The notes: a model not told the origin generated them from the letters alone. DNA of 64,000 nt from Methylophilus sp. QUAN (GCF_015354445.1 NZ_JADKYT010000001.1:372001-436000); one strand, 5' to 3'. Shown: positions 25,540 through 35,093, counted from the first letter of the stretch. Numbers and translations: made by a program.

Positions 25540-26342
25540 GGCTGGCTGTAGTGAATCTGCAATGGCGCTATTTCGTGTTGGCGGTTGGTTTTTTTACGCG
25601 ACTGCCTGTGCCTGCGGTGACGGACTTCCAGGAGTCTGACCTCAATCACGCTGCCAGGTATTTTCCGCTGGTCGGTTTGCTGATTGGCCTGATTGCCGCC
25701 ATCGCCTGGTGGCTGGCCAGTTGGGTGTTTCCGCCAGCCTTGGCCGTCTTATGCAGTATGGCGATGACCATTTACCTGACAGGCGCGTTTCATGAGGATG
25801 GCCTGGCAGATAGTGCCGATGGCCTCGGTGGCGGCATGGACCGCGCGCGCAAATTGGAGATCATGCAGGATTCACGCCTGGGCAGCTACGGCGCGATTGC
25901 GCTGGTCGGCATGCTGTTGTTCAAATTTCAGGCTTTATCTGCACTCACGCCTGCCATCTTGCCGTTTGCGCTCATTTCCGCGCATGCGCTTAGCCGACTG
26001 GCGGCGGTGTACATCATGGCGAGTGCTAACTATGTGCGCTTTGCCGGTAAGTCCAAACCCCTGGCGACCACACTTTCAAAGCAGGATATCTGGTGCGCCA
26101 GTGCCTTTGGCCTGGTGTGCTGGCTAGGCTTTTGCCTGATGCTGGGCGTGAATCATTCTGCGCTGAGCACGATACGCTTTGCCCTGATCACTGGATTACC
26201 TGTGCTGGCCATCTGGTGGTGGTGGCGTCGCCTGATTTTGCGCCATTTGCAGGGCTACACCGGCGACACCTTGGGTGCAACACAACAATTGACTGAACTG
26301 GTCTTTTATTTAGGCTTGCTGGCCTGGGAACATTTAGCATGA
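25536..26342 (+). CDS. cobS: Adenosylcobinamide-GDP ribazoletransferase (cobalamin synthase)
   Basis: 268 residues, inner-membrane enzyme with about seven helices. It joins alpha-ribazole (phosphate) to adenosylcobinamide-GDP. Motifs: FFTRLPVP at the N-terminus, [19 protein letters not shown] and [16 protein letters not shown]. The GTG start overlaps the cobT stop (GTGA), giving translational coupling. A second GTG five codons in is the alternative. The stop overlaps cobC by four bases. Confidence 0.93.
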   Translation: MRLAVVNLQWRYFVLAVGFFTRLPVPAVTDFQESDLNHAARYFPLVGLLIGLIAAIAWWLASWVFPPALAVLCSMAMTIYLTGAFHEDGLADSADGLGGGMDRARKLEIMQDSRLGSYGAIALVGMLLFKFQALSALTPAILPFALISAHALSRLAAVYIMASANYVRFAGKSKPLATTLSKQDIWCASAFGLVCWLGFCLMLGVNHSALSTIRFALITGLPVLAIWWWWRRLILRHLQGYTGDTLGATQQLTELVFYLGLLAWEHLA

Positions 26343-26905
26343 AACTGACCTTAGTCCGCCATACCAGTTTGCAAATCGCCGAGGGCATTTGCTATGGTCA
26401 GAGTGATATTGATGTTTCGATTAACTTTGCCAGTGAGTTATCACAACTCAAGCAGAAGCTGATTCACGAGCAAATTGATGCCGTCTATGCCAGTCCTCTA
26501 CAGCGTTGCAGCAAGTTGGCATATGCGTTGGGTTTCGACGGCATTACGCATGATGAGCGCCTGAAAGAACTGCATTTTGGCGATTGGGAAATGCAGTCGT
26601 GGAACGACATTCCACGCGAGTTGTTTGATGTGTGGGCACAGAATTATGCTGAGCTGGCGCCACCCAATGGTGAAACGTTTGCCGGGTTGCAGCAGCGTGG
26701 TGTGGACTTTTTGCAGGAAGTGCAGGCGCGTCATGCAGGCCAGCACGTACTGGTGGTCACGCACGGCGGCATGATACGCGCCCTCATTGCGCACGTGCTC
26801 AATATGCAGCTCAAAGGCCTGTTCCGCTTTCACGTCGACTATGCCAGTCTGACTCGGCTGGATCTGTCTGGTGCGATTCCCAAAATTGAGTTTGTGAACC
26901 GCTAA
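26339..26905 (+). CDS. cobC: Alpha-ribazole phosphatase, histidine phosphatase family
   Basis: 188 residues. The phosphoglycerate-mutase fold is shown by LVRHTS (phosphohistidine), ASPLQRCSKLA, the acid in KELHFGDWE and the second histidine in VVTHGGMIRAL. It removes the 5'-phosphate from alpha-ribazole or from adenosylcobalamin phosphate. ATGA overlap with cobS indicates co-translation and supports the cobalamin role over other phosphatases of this family. Confidence 0.88.
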   Translation: MKLTLVRHTSLQIAEGICYGQSDIDVSINFASELSQLKQKLIHEQIDAVYASPLQRCSKLAYALGFDGITHDERLKELHFGDWEMQSWNDIPRELFDVWAQNYAELAPPNGETFAGLQQRGVDFLQEVQARHAGQHVLVVTHGGMIRALIAHVLNMQLKGLFRFHVDYASLTRLDLSGAIPKIEFVNR

Positions 26906-28311
26906 GCTTTTCTCAATAATTCAAATACCTTGTCATGCTCACAATGGGCCACGTTAAAACGTAGCCACGACGAAGGTTCCTGATAAGGCCGGAACAGGTT
27001 GCCAGGGGCCAGCATAATGTTCTGTCTCGATGCCTCGCTGGCCACCTCCGCAGCATTTTTGTCGTTGGCCAGTTTTGCCCACACAAACATGCCACCGGCA
27101 GGCTCGGCATGAATACTCAAACCACATTCTTCCAGGGCACGTATCACCTGCGTCCTTTTCAGCTCCAGCCGGTTACGCACTTTCTCCATGTGCTTGCGGT
27201 ATCTGCCTTCGACCAAAATCTGGTACATCACGCGCTGGTTAATTTCTGAGCTGGTGAGGCCGGTGAGCAGTTTGAGGTCGAGCAATCGGTTGGCCAGTTC
27301 GGCCTGGCAGGCAATAAAACCCACGCGCAAGCTAGCCGAAATGGTTTTGGAGTAACTGCTGACGTAAATGACGCGGTTGAGCTGATCCAGTGCCGCCAGG
27401 CGCGGCGCATTCTGCGGGTGAAAGTCACCGTAAATATCGTCTTCCACAATATATAAACCGTATTTTTCTGCCAGTTGTAAGATCTGGTGGGCGACCGCCA
27501 GGCTAGTGCTGGTGCCAGTGGGGTTGTGTAATACGGTATTGGTGAAAAACAGTTTGGGCCTATGTTCTTGCAGGAGCTGCTGCAAGGCGCTAACGTCCGG
27601 GCCATTCAGGAGTCGTGGCACGCCCATAATGCGCGCCCCCATGGATTTTAAAAATCCAAACAAAGTGTAGTAGCCAGGGTCGTCTACCAATACCACATCG
27701 CCAGGTTTGATGAACAGCCGTGCGACTAAATCCAGGCCATGTGAAGCGCCATTGGTCATGAGGATATGTTGCGCCTCTGCATGAATGCCAATGTCGGCCA
27801 GGTTCTTTTGTGTCAATTGTTGCCGCAATGGTAAGTACCCACTTACATCGCCATAGCCAGTTAAAAAATACCCCGATTTTCGTGACAGCTCATTCAGGCT
27901 TTTTTGAATGACTTTTTCATCCAGCCAGTCTTTGGGTAGCCAGCCACAGCCAGGCCTGATGGCATCGGGCACGTCCCTGAAAGTGTTATGCAGCAGCCAT
28001 AACACATCGTCAGCCCTATCCAGGTAAGAGGTGCTTGAAACGCTTTCTTCGGGTTTGTTGAGTGGCGCCACATAAAAGCCTGAGCCGCGCCGCGACAGCA
28101 GATAACCCAGTGCTACCAGGCGGTCATAGGCATCGACCACCGTAAAGCGACTGATGCCATGTTGCAATGCAAAGTCACGGATGGAAGGCAGGCGTGTGCC
28201 CGTGCGCAACACACGTTGCTCCACCAGTTGTTTGATGCCAATGACAATTTGTTCGACCAGTGGTACCGGGTCTTGCGGGTTGATGGTAATGAGTGATTGC
28301 GTGACTGGCAT
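26902..28311 (-). CDS. MocR-type regulator (GntR HTH fused to aminotransferase-like domain)
   Basis: 469 residues. A winged HTH (residues 20-85: GTRLPSIRDFALQHGISRFT) is joined to a fold-type-I PLP domain with NPTGT near 270, the YIVEDDIYGDF segment, and the PLP lysine in SSYSKTISASLRVGF. MocR regulators sense PLP or an amino compound. The start MPVTQS avoids the TGTACA repeats upstream; the frame continues 16 codons further. It is divergent from a small secreted protein and PaiB, and convergent (four-base overlap) with cobC. Confidence 0.87.
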   Translation of the reverse strand: MPVTQSLITINPQDPVPLVEQIVIGIKQLVEQRVLRTGTRLPSIRDFALQHGISRFTVVDAYDRLVALGYLLSRRGSGFYVAPLNKPEESVSSTSYLDRADDVLWLLHNTFRDVPDAIRPGCGWLPKDWLDEKVIQKSLNELSRKSGYFLTGYGDVSGYLPLRQQLTQKNLADIGIHAEAQHILMTNGASHGLDLVARLFIKPGDVVLVDDPGYYTLFGFLKSMGARIMGVPRLLNGPDVSALQQLLQEHRPKLFFTNTVLHNPTGTSTSLAVAHQILQLAEKYGLYIVEDDIYGDFHPQNAPRLAALDQLNRVIYVSSYSKTISASLRVGFIACQAELANRLLDLKLLTGLTSSEINQRVMYQILVEGRYRKHMEKVRNRLELKRTQVIRALEECGLSIHAEPAGGMFVWAKLANDKNAAEVASEASRQNIMLAPGNLFRPYQEPSSWLRFNVAHCEHDKVFELLRKA

Positions 28312-28322
28312 GGTATATGGAC

Positions 28323-28372
28323 CTGTACAGTGCTTTATATTGATGTGCAAATTGTACATGTGGTGTACATGT
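28323..28372. promoter_or_regulatory. TGTACA repeat cluster, probable MocR operator
   Basis: Two exact copies of TGTACATGT start 11 bp apart (28353 and 28364), and a third TGTACA core lies at 28325. Each core is itself palindromic. An 11-bp step places the cores on one face of the helix. They sit between the MocR gene and the divergent small gene. MocR proteins often bind tandem direct repeats, so this is the likely autoregulatory/target site. Confidence 0.5.
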
Positions 28373-28416
28373 TTGGGGCGATAGTATGTGGTTTATATTT
28401 TCAGGATAAACCGTCG

Positions 28417-28665
28417 ATGAAATCCTCACTTGCACTATTCATGTTGGCATTGATGACTTTGCCGCTTTTGTTAAACGGTCAACATAATCCAGTGCATGAT
28501 GCGCGTATGGAGGCTACCAATCAACCGGTATGCCTGAGTAATCTACATGGCATGGAGGCGTGTGATGCAGCGGTGATCTCACAGCAAACCATGCAGCCTG
28601 CCAAGCAACAAACCATGGTGCTGGTGAGAGGGCAGTTGCTGCCACTACAGCCGGATCATCGCTAA
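28417..28665 (+). CDS. Small secreted protein, unknown function
   Basis: 82 residues. A signal-peptide-like N-terminus (KSSLALFMLALMTLPLLL) is followed by a short mature part with two cysteines (VCLSNLHGMEACDAA) that may form a disulfide. No family recognised. AGGA lies upstream at a slightly long distance. It precedes PaiB by 16 bp and shares the TGTACA-containing upstream region with the divergent MocR gene, so it may be part of a MocR-controlled unit. Confidence 0.55.
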   Translation: MKSSLALFMLALMTLPLLLNGQHNPVHDARMEATNQPVCLSNLHGMEACDAAVISQQTMQPAKQQTMVLVRGQLLPLQPDHR

Positions 28666-28681
28666 ATACCGCAATCTTCTC

Positions 28682-29314
28682 ATGTATACACCCAAACATT
28701 TTTCTGCCCCCAGTGAGGCGGCGCTACACGAACTGATACGGACATATCCATTTGCCACCTTGATCATGACCACAGGCAGTGATGTGGAGGTGAATCATTT
28801 GCCGCTGTATTTAGATGACGAAGGTGTGTTGAGCGGCCACCTGGCGCGTGCAAATCCCTTATGGCAAGCCGTGCAGGCTGAGCAACCGGTGATGGCGGTT
28901 TTTCATGGCCCGCATGCGTATGTGACGCCGTCATGGTATGCCACTAAAGCCCAAACCGGCATGGTGGTGCCGACCTGGAATTATGTGGTGGTGCATGTGC
29001 GTGGCACGCTGCGGGTAATTGAGGATGTCCATTGGTTACGCGCACATCTGGCAGCGCTGGCGGCGCAACAGGAAGCAGCATTTGAACAACCGTGGCAGTT
29101 GGAAGATGCGCCAACGGGCTTCATCGATAAGCTGATGCAGGCGGTAGTGGGCATTGAAATTGAAATCACGCAACTCACCGGCAAATGGAAGGTAAGCCAG
29201 AACCAGCCACTGGCCAATCAACTGGGTGTAATACAGGGCTTAAGTGCGAGTGAGGCTGAGCATAGCAAAGCCATGGCTGACATTGTCCAGGCGGTTAACT
29301 ACTTATCGACTTAG
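28682..29314 (+). CDS. PaiB-like FMN-binding protein
   Basis: 210 residues matching the PaiB family: MYTPKHF at the N-terminus, ATLIMTTG, LPLYLD, GHLARANPLWQA, FHGPHAYVTPSWY, VPTWNYVVVHVRG and LTGKWKVSQNQP. Members have a split-barrel FMN-binding fold and were named as negative regulators of sporulation and protease genes in Bacillus; the biochemical role elsewhere is unclear. PaiB next to a MocR regulator is a recurring pairing. Its end overlaps the convergent cobD by 20 bases. Confidence 0.85.
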   Translation: MYTPKHFSAPSEAALHELIRTYPFATLIMTTGSDVEVNHLPLYLDDEGVLSGHLARANPLWQAVQAEQPVMAVFHGPHAYVTPSWYATKAQTGMVVPTWNYVVVHVRGTLRVIEDVHWLRAHLAALAAQQEAAFEQPWQLEDAPTGFIDKLMQAVVGIEIEITQLTGKWKVSQNQPLANQLGVIQGLSASEAEHSKAMADIVQAVNYLST

Positions 29315-30287
29315 AGGCCTTGTCTAACGCTTGTGCTAGCCGTGACCAGGCGGTGGGTGGCGGTAATCCAAACCGCAGTGCTTGCGGTGCTGCAAAATAA
29401 CGCGTCCATACGCCTTGTTCAGCCAATGCCTGCTGCAATGAACGGCTGGCAGGATGCGGCACATATTGAAATAAATCTGTGCCGCCTGTTGGTGTCAGCC
29501 CATACTGGCTAAGTAGTTGTGCTAACTGTGCTGATTGTGTCGGCAGGTGTTCGCGCATCTGCTGTTGCCAGTGGTGGTCTGCGAGCGCTTGGCTGGCGAT
29601 AAATTGACTCGGCCCTGTGATGGACCATGGGCCGAGTAATGATTCAAGCCGTGCCAACGCTTGTGGCTCGCCAAGCAGAAAGCCCACCCGTAGCCCGGCC
29701 AAGCCAAAAAACTTGCCCAGCGATCGTAACACCCATAACCCTGCTTGCCCGCTATGGCTGGCAAGGCTATGTTGTGGTGTGGTGTCCATAAACGCTTCGT
29801 CTACCACCAGCCAGCCACCGTGTGCGGCCAGTTGTGCATGCCAGTCTAACAGCGTGTCGGTTGTATACAAGTACCCGGTGGGATTGTTGGGGTTACACAC
29901 CAGCAATACGTCAATATTCTGCAACAGAAGGTCGTCTGGCCTTTGGTCAAAGAATTGCACCTGATGCCCGGCACGTTGCCAGGCATGCGCGTGTTCCTGG
30001 TACATGATGCGTGGCATAGCGACACGACTCGGCACACGTAAGGTGGGCAATGCTTGCAGGGCTGCCTGTGAGCCTGCGCAGGCCAATACATGCTGGCAAC
30101 CGTAATAAGCTCGAGCCGCAGCCTGCAACGCATCGGGTGCGGGCGGTAGCCGTTGGAACAGCGCAGGTGATAATGCCGGGATCGGGTAATGCTGTGGGTG
30201 AATGCCGGTGGAGATATCCAGCCAGTCTGCCAGTGGCCTGCCAAACTGCTGTGCGGCCTGCTGCAAATTGCCGCCATGCTCAAGCAT
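29295..30287 (-). CDS. cobD: L-threonine-O-3-phosphate decarboxylase
   Basis: 330 residues, fold-type-I PLP enzyme of the histidinol-phosphate aminotransferase family. The N-terminus HGGNLQQAAQQFG, then DISTGIHP, is typical of CobD (called CobC in the aerobic pathway). VCNPNNPTGYLY and the PLP lysine in RSLGKFFGLAGLRVGF are present. It makes (R)-1-amino-2-propanol phosphate for the aminopropanol arm. The start overlaps the cbiB stop by eight bases, so the pair is co-translated. Confidence 0.9.
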   Translation of the reverse strand: MLEHGGNLQQAAQQFGRPLADWLDISTGIHPQHYPIPALSPALFQRLPPAPDALQAAARAYYGCQHVLACAGSQAALQALPTLRVPSRVAMPRIMYQEHAHAWQRAGHQVQFFDQRPDDLLLQNIDVLLVCNPNNPTGYLYTTDTLLDWHAQLAAHGGWLVVDEAFMDTTPQHSLASHSGQAGLWVLRSLGKFFGLAGLRVGFLLGEPQALARLESLLGPWSITGPSQFIASQALADHHWQQQMREHLPTQSAQLAQLLSQYGLTPTGGTDLFQYVPHPASRSLQQALAEQGVWTRYFAAPQALRFGLPPPTAWSRLAQALDKASKSISS

Positions 30288-31233
30288 AAGTCACTGCTCC
30301 AAGCAGAACAGCAAGCACCAGCCAAATGAGGATGCCATTGCGTACTAATTGCAACGCGCGGGGAATATCCTCTTTGGTGGGGGCAATGTTAGTGCCCAGG
30401 CACGGGCGATCATGCCACTCACCATGATAGCGGGCGCGTCCGCCTAATTGCACATTCAGCGCGCCTGCTCCGGCGGCCATTACCGGGCCTGCATTCGGGC
30501 TATCCCATAACGGTGCTTGTTGCCGCCAAGCTTGCCATGCCAGCCGTGTCTGTCCGAGTAATGCATAGGTGAGTGCCGTCAGTCTGGCGGGCACATAATT
30601 CAGCGCATCGTCCAGCCGCGCGGCTGCCCAGCCATAATAGAAATAACGCGGTGTTTTATACCCCCACATGGCGTCCAGCGTGTTCACCAGGCGGTAAGCC
30701 AATGCACCCGGCCCACCGGCGATAAAAAACCAGAACAATGCCCCAAACACACTATCGCTGCCGTTTTCTAGCACGGATTCAATCGTCGCACTCACCGGCT
30801 CAATCGCGTCTACATCACGGCTGACCATATAAGAAGTCGCGCGTTGGGCCTCTTGAAACTGGCCATGTTGCAAAGCATGGTAGACCGCCAGGCCATGCTG
30901 ACGCAGGCTGCGGTGGCCGATGGCAAAGTACAGCAAGTAGATATGCAAGGCGAGCGCAAGCCACATGGACAGCTGCATGGCATAGATGACCAGCAAGGTA
31001 GGTGGCAGCACGAGTAAGACCACCCCAAAGGCACCAGTGAGACGTTGGCGAGCTTGTGGCTGCTGGCTGGGGGGATTCAGGCGCTTTTCAAGCTGTGTCA
31101 CCAGCCAGCCAAAGCCCACCAGTGGATGCCAGCGCTTGGGTTCACCTAGCCAAAGATCAAGCAGCACAGCGCCGCAGGCAAGCCCGGCGAGTGTGAGATA
31201 ATTGAGCGATGGATAAACAGGCAGTGAAAACAT
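30280..31233 (-). CDS. cbiB: Adenosylcobinamide-phosphate synthase
   Basis: 317 residues, inner-membrane protein (about five helices), CbiB/CobD family: [18 protein letters not shown] near the start, [25 protein letters not shown], and [21 protein letters not shown]. It attaches the aminopropanol (phosphate) made by the next gene to adenosylcobyric acid. The ATG chosen (MFSLPVYP) lies 25 bases inside the divergent cobQ gene's annotated start, so either this gene or cobQ may start slightly later. No good ribosome site is visible. Confidence 0.9.
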   Translation of the reverse strand: MFSLPVYPSLNYLTLAGLACGAVLLDLWLGEPKRWHPLVGFGWLVTQLEKRLNPPSQQPQARQRLTGAFGVVLLVLPPTLLVIYAMQLSMWLALALHIYLLYFAIGHRSLRQHGLAVYHALQHGQFQEAQRATSYMVSRDVDAIEPVSATIESVLENGSDSVFGALFWFFIAGGPGALAYRLVNTLDAMWGYKTPRYFYYGWAAARLDDALNYVPARLTALTYALLGQTRLAWQAWRQQAPLWDSPNAGPVMAAGAGALNVQLGGRARYHGEWHDRPCLGTNIAPTKEDIPRALQLVRNGILIWLVLAVLLGAVTYA

Positions 31234-32687
31234 TAATGATTCAGGGCACCACGTCGGATGCCGGTAAAAGTACGCTGGTGGCCGGATTGTGCCGCGTATT
31301 GTACCGCAGCGGGGTGGCGGTGGCGCCATTCAAGCCGCAAAACATGGCGCTCAATGCCGCCGTGACCGCTGATGGCGGTGAGATTGGCAGAGCGCAGGCG
31401 GTGCAAGCCATGGCCTGCGGATTGCCTCCGCATACCGATATGAACCCGGTGTTGCTTAAGCCGAATTCTGACACGGGCTGCCAGGTGATTATTCACGGCC
31501 AGGTGGTGGGTAACCAGGAAGCGAGTACTTACCACGACTATAAAAAGACCGCCATGCAGGCGGTGCTGCAATCCTACCAGCGCCTGCAACAGCAGTATGA
31601 CTGCGTGGTAGTTGAAGGCGCTGGCAGCCCGGCTGAGATCAATCTGCGCGCCAATGATATTGCCAATATGGGTTTTGCCGAGGCGGTGGATTGCCCGGTG
31701 ATGTTGGTGGCCGATATTGATAAAGGTGGCGTGTTTGCGCACCTGGTTGGAACGCTGGCCTTGTTATCTGAAAGCGAACAAGCGAGGGTAGTCGGTTTTG
31801 TGATTAATAAATTCCGTGGTGATATTGCCTTGCTGCAGCCAGGCTTGGATTGGCTGGAAGCGCGCACCGGCAAACCCGTGATCGGGGTGTTGCCCTATCT
31901 GCATGACTTGCACCTGGAGGCAGAAGATGCCGTGGCCAGGACGAGGAGCAAAAAGACCGGTGCACAGTTAACGGTCGTCGTGCCCGTGTTGCCGCATATT
32001 GCCAACCATACCGACTTTGACGCACTACGCCTGCATCCGCAAGTAGACTTGCAGTTTGTGCGCTTGAGTGAGCCTGTGCCCGCGGCTGATTTAATTATTT
32101 TGCCCGGTAGCAAGAATGTGCGTGGCGATTTGGCGGCTTTGCGCGAGTATGGCTGGAAGCCTGCGATTGCGCGGCATTTGCGTTACGGCGGCAAAGTGCT
32201 GGGGATTTGTGGCGGCTTCCAGATGCTCGGCCAGCAGTTGCATGACCCGTTGGCGCTAGAGGGCGAGGCGGGCAGTAGTGCTGGCTTTGGCTGGCTGGAG
32301 ATGGAGACGACGCTAGAAGCACACAAACAGCTCAAACAAGTCTCAGGCAAGCTGGCTTTTGCCGATGCAGAGTTGCAGGGTTATGAAATTCATATGGGCG
32401 TGAGTACCGGCGCTGCGTTGGCGCGCCCGGTGCATGTGATCGCGGGGCAGGCAGAGGGTGCATTGTCCGCCGATGGTCAGGTCGCAGGCAGCTATATTCA
32501 TGGTTTGTTTGACCACCCGCAAGCCTGTGCCGCCTGGTTGCAATGGGCGGGGTTGTCTACCCAGGTGGATTACGACTACACGCAATTGCGCGAACAGAGC
32601 CTGGAACAATTGGCCGACAGTGTGAGCCAGCATCTGAACTGGTCCGTACTCGCTCCTTATCTGCCAGCAGGGTTTAAGCCAGTTTAG
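31209..32687 (+). CDS. cobQ: Cobyric acid synthase
   Basis: 492 residues. An N-terminal P-loop ATPase domain ([17 protein letters not shown]) is followed by a class-I glutamine amidotransferase domain with the nucleophile in [10 protein letters not shown] and His in [10 protein letters not shown]. It amidates four carboxylates of adenosylcobyrinic a,c-diamide. The ATG at 31236 (MIQGTTSD) is an alternative that would remove the overlap with the divergent cbiB start. The stop overlaps the convergent S4 gene by four bases. Confidence 0.94.
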   Translation: MDKQAVKTLMIQGTTSDAGKSTLVAGLCRVLYRSGVAVAPFKPQNMALNAAVTADGGEIGRAQAVQAMACGLPPHTDMNPVLLKPNSDTGCQVIIHGQVVGNQEASTYHDYKKTAMQAVLQSYQRLQQQYDCVVVEGAGSPAEINLRANDIANMGFAEAVDCPVMLVADIDKGGVFAHLVGTLALLSESEQARVVGFVINKFRGDIALLQPGLDWLEARTGKPVIGVLPYLHDLHLEAEDAVARTRSKKTGAQLTVVVPVLPHIANHTDFDALRLHPQVDLQFVRLSEPVPAADLIILPGSKNVRGDLAALREYGWKPAIARHLRYGGKVLGICGGFQMLGQQLHDPLALEGEAGSSAGFGWLEMETTLEAHKQLKQVSGKLAFADAELQGYEIHMGVSTGAALARPVHVIAGQAEGALSADGQVAGSYIHGLFDHPQACAAWLQWAGLSTQVDYDYTQLREQSLEQLADSVSQHLNWSVLAPYLPAGFKPV

Positions 32688-32902
32688 CCTGCCACCACTT
32701 TAATTGTCTGCTCAAAGGCTTGCACCACTTGCCCGGCGCGGATTTTGGCGGTTTTTCTGCGCTCAATGGCGCCATCGACCTTAATCAGTCCTTCGGCCAC
32801 CATAGACTTGCCCTGGCCGCCACTGTCGGCCACGCCTTCCAGTTTGAGCAGGTCACACAGCGCGATAAATTCGCCTCTCAGTTCAAAAGTCGTCGTTGCC
32901 AT
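32684..32902 (-). CDS. S4-domain RNA-binding protein (YbcJ-like)
   Basis: 72 residues forming essentially one S4 domain: [21 protein letters not shown], then [20 protein letters not shown]. Such small proteins are thought to bind structured RNA, perhaps on ribosomes. It is the last gene of the minus-strand run, 32 bp after the DUF4198 gene, and has no evident link to cobalamin. Confidence 0.85.
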   Translation of the reverse strand: MATTTFELRGEFIALCDLLKLEGVADSGGQGKSMVAEGLIKVDGAIERRKTAKIRAGQVVQAFEQTIKVVAG

Positions 32903-32934
32903 GGTTAGTCCTGTGCTTATCTGAAAACGTCATT

Positions 32935-33750
32935 TTAAGGCTTGTTTGCGGTTTCTGGCGGTAAATTCACCTCCAGTGTCAGTGAGGCATTCTGGCTTTC
33001 CCACAAATTTTCATTCAACTGGTGATGCACGGTGACAAATAGAAAATTCAACCCGGCTTTTTGCGGATGAAAGCTAAACTCGCCTTGCTGGTTGGCATGA
33101 AGGTTGGAAGTTCTGACATTGTCGAGGTCGTATAAATCTTCAACTCTATGTTTAATAAAATGCTCGTTATCCGTCACCACAATAATGCGTGCATCCGGTA
33201 CCGGCTTGCCATTTTCCAGCACGCGGAAACTGAGTTCACCGCCCAGCAGCAGGCCATTGGGTGACGCCAGTGGAATAATCTCCAGGCCTTGGTTAAAGGG
33301 CTTGGCTGTGTATTTTTGCTGGCCTTTAAAAATATAGGTGTCAGCATAGCTGTAGTAATTCATGGTGGTCGGCTTGCCGGTCACGCGTTTCATATCAGCG
33401 GCAAAATACAGTTTTTTATCAGCCGTCTCTACCGCTTTATATACCGGGCCCACGCGTAGTCCGGTGCTGATGCGATAAGTGCCTTCTTCTTTTAATTCTG
33501 GCTCGAGATACACCGCTGCTTTGGTCTTGGCGATAGGTTTGATCGCCGAGGTCGTGCCGTTAGGCGCCGTGATCGTAAAGTTGGGGGAATCCATGGCAAA
33601 GTCGGCCTGGAATGGAAACTCGGTAAACGCCGATTCAATGGTCAGGCGGTGATGCGTGACATTGAACTGGTTGGGCTTTAAAAACGGCACATGCGCCTCG
33701 GCAGCCAGGGAGGCAACGAAGGCGATGATGGCTAAGGAAAGTTTTTTCAT
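32935..33750 (-). CDS. Periplasmic DUF4198 protein
   Basis: 271 residues with a signal peptide (cleaved near AAEAH), leaving an N-terminal His-Val-Pro as in many DUF4198 proteins. The rest is beta-sandwich-like, with a Pfam-type carboxypeptidase-regulatory segment (LSFRVLENGKPVPDARIIVV) and HPQKAGLNFLFVTVHHQ. DUF4198 genes often accompany nickel or cobalt transporters. Its position 15 bp after cobU suggests a role in cobalt or corrinoid acquisition (inference). Confidence 0.78.
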   Translation of the reverse strand: MKKLSLAIIAFVASLAAEAHVPFLKPNQFNVTHHRLTIESAFTEFPFQADFAMDSPNFTITAPNGTTSAIKPIAKTKAAVYLEPELKEEGTYRISTGLRVGPVYKAVETADKKLYFAADMKRVTGKPTTMNYYSYADTYIFKGQQKYTAKPFNQGLEIIPLASPNGLLLGGELSFRVLENGKPVPDARIIVVTDNEHFIKHRVEDLYDLDNVRTSNLHANQQGEFSFHPQKAGLNFLFVTVHHQLNENLWESQNASLTLEVNLPPETANKP

Positions 33751-33765
33751 GGTATTTCTTTCTTG

Positions 33766-34290
33766 TTATTTAAGCTTTAACGGCAAGCCTGCTGCAATAA
33801 AACTGACTGCATTGGCAATTGCGGCCACATGCTGGTTCAAGCGACCTTGTTCATCCTGAAATTGGCGATTTATTTCGCCCAGCGGCACGATGCCCATGCC
33901 GACTTCATTGCTGACCAAAAACACTGTGGCTTGCAATTGTGGCAACGCGTCCAGCAAGGCCTGCTTTTCGGCCTGCCAATCCAGCCGCTCTGGTTTGTCG
34001 CAGTCGGGGCAGATGCATTGTGCTAACCACAAGGTGAGGCAATCAACGATTAAACAACTGTCGGGCGCATCGTTATCCAGCAATGTTTGCCCGAGGTTAA
34101 ACGGCGCTTCTACCAGCGCCCAATGGGGTGGGCGACGTTCTTTGTGGTGCGACACCCGCTTGGCAAACTCATCGTCATACACTTGCGCGGTGGCGATATA
34201 AGTCACTGGACACTCAAGTGCAGAAGCCAGCCGCTCTGCATAAGCACTTTTGCCGCTACGCGCACCGCCTAAAATCAGGTGACTAGTCAT
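33766..34290 (-). CDS. cobU: Adenosylcobinamide kinase / adenosylcobinamide-phosphate guanylyltransferase
   Basis: 174 residues. P-loop GGARSGKSAYAERLA at the N-terminus, the CobU stretch ATAQVYDDEFAKRVSHHKERR with the guanylylated His region, VDCLTLWLAQ, and VSNEVGMGIVP. It phosphorylates adenosylcobinamide and transfers GMP to give adenosylcobinamide-GDP, the substrate of CobS. The ATG overlaps the btuF-like stop (ATGA). Confidence 0.93.
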   Translation of the reverse strand: MTSHLILGGARSGKSAYAERLASALECPVTYIATAQVYDDEFAKRVSHHKERRPPHWALVEAPFNLGQTLLDNDAPDSCLIVDCLTLWLAQCICPDCDKPERLDWQAEKQALLDALPQLQATVFLVSNEVGMGIVPLGEINRQFQDEQGRLNQHVAAIANAVSFIAAGLPLKLK

Positions 34291-35093
34291 AAAACACTCC
34301 CGTGCTGCTGTTGCCAGCGTTGAATAATGAGTTGCAATTGCGGTAGGCCTTCCGTAAACAATGCGGGGCCGGGCTGCAAAATATCGACGGATTTGATTTC
34401 GTAAATGTGCCCATCACGAATCGCTGGCATCGCTTGCCAACCTGCACGTGCAGCCACTTTTGTTGGCTGAAATTTTTTACCGCACCAGGAGCCGATGATG
34501 ATGTCAGGCTGCGCGGCTAATACCTGCTCGGCGGTGACTTGGCGGTCACGTGCGCTGTGAAACTGGCTTAAGTGCGGGAAGCAATCGACGCCACCTGCGG
34601 CTTCAATGAGCTCGGCTGCCCAGCGGATGCTGCACATCATGGGCTCGTCCCATTCTTCAAAATAGACCTTGGGTTTGCGTGACCAAGCTGCGGCTTGCTG
34701 GCGCGCGGCAGTCAGTTGTGCCTGGTAAGTTCCTACCAGTTTCTCAGCTTTGTCGCTGGCCCCGACCAAGTCGCCAACGGTGAGTATCATTTGCAAGGTT
34801 TCGTCCAGGCTGCGCTGGTTAAACACATGCACCTGGCAACCGGCTTTAATCAGTGACGCGGCAATGTCGGCCTGCAAGTTAGAAAAACACAGCACCAGGT
34901 CTGGTTGCAGGGCCAGAATTTTTTCGATATTGGCGCTGGTAAATGCACTGATTTTAGGTTTTTCTTTGCGTGCAATCACCGGGCGCGTGGTGAAGCCAGA
35001 AATGCCGACAAGGCGGTCTTGCTCACCCAGGAGGTACAACACTTCCACCGTTTCCGTGGTCAGGCAGACGATGCGTTGCGGCCAGCGCTTCAT
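34287..35093 (-). CDS. Cobalamin-binding BtuF-like protein without signal peptide
   Basis: 268 residues of the BtuF/FecB periplasmic-binding fold: RIVCLTTETVEVLYLLG at the N-terminus, LQPDLVLCFSNLQ, FEEWDEPMM and VLAAQPDIIIGSWCG. The protein starts directly with the domain (MKRWPQRIV), and no in-frame start upstream gives a leader, so it should be cytoplasmic as encoded. No BtuC or BtuD is nearby. It overlaps bluB and cobU by four bases each, so it belongs to the cobalamin operon. It may bind corrinoid inside the cell or be exported by an unrecognised route. Confidence 0.78.
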   Translation of the reverse strand: MKRWPQRIVCLTTETVEVLYLLGEQDRLVGISGFTTRPVIARKEKPKISAFTSANIEKILALQPDLVLCFSNLQADIAASLIKAGCQVHVFNQRSLDETLQMILTVGDLVGASDKAEKLVGTYQAQLTAARQQAAAWSRKPKVYFEEWDEPMMCSIRWAAELIEAAGGVDCFPHLSQFHSARDRQVTAEQVLAAQPDIIIGSWCGKKFQPTKVAARAGWQAMPAIRDGHIYEIKSVDILQPGPALFTEGLPQLQLIIQRWQQQHGSVL

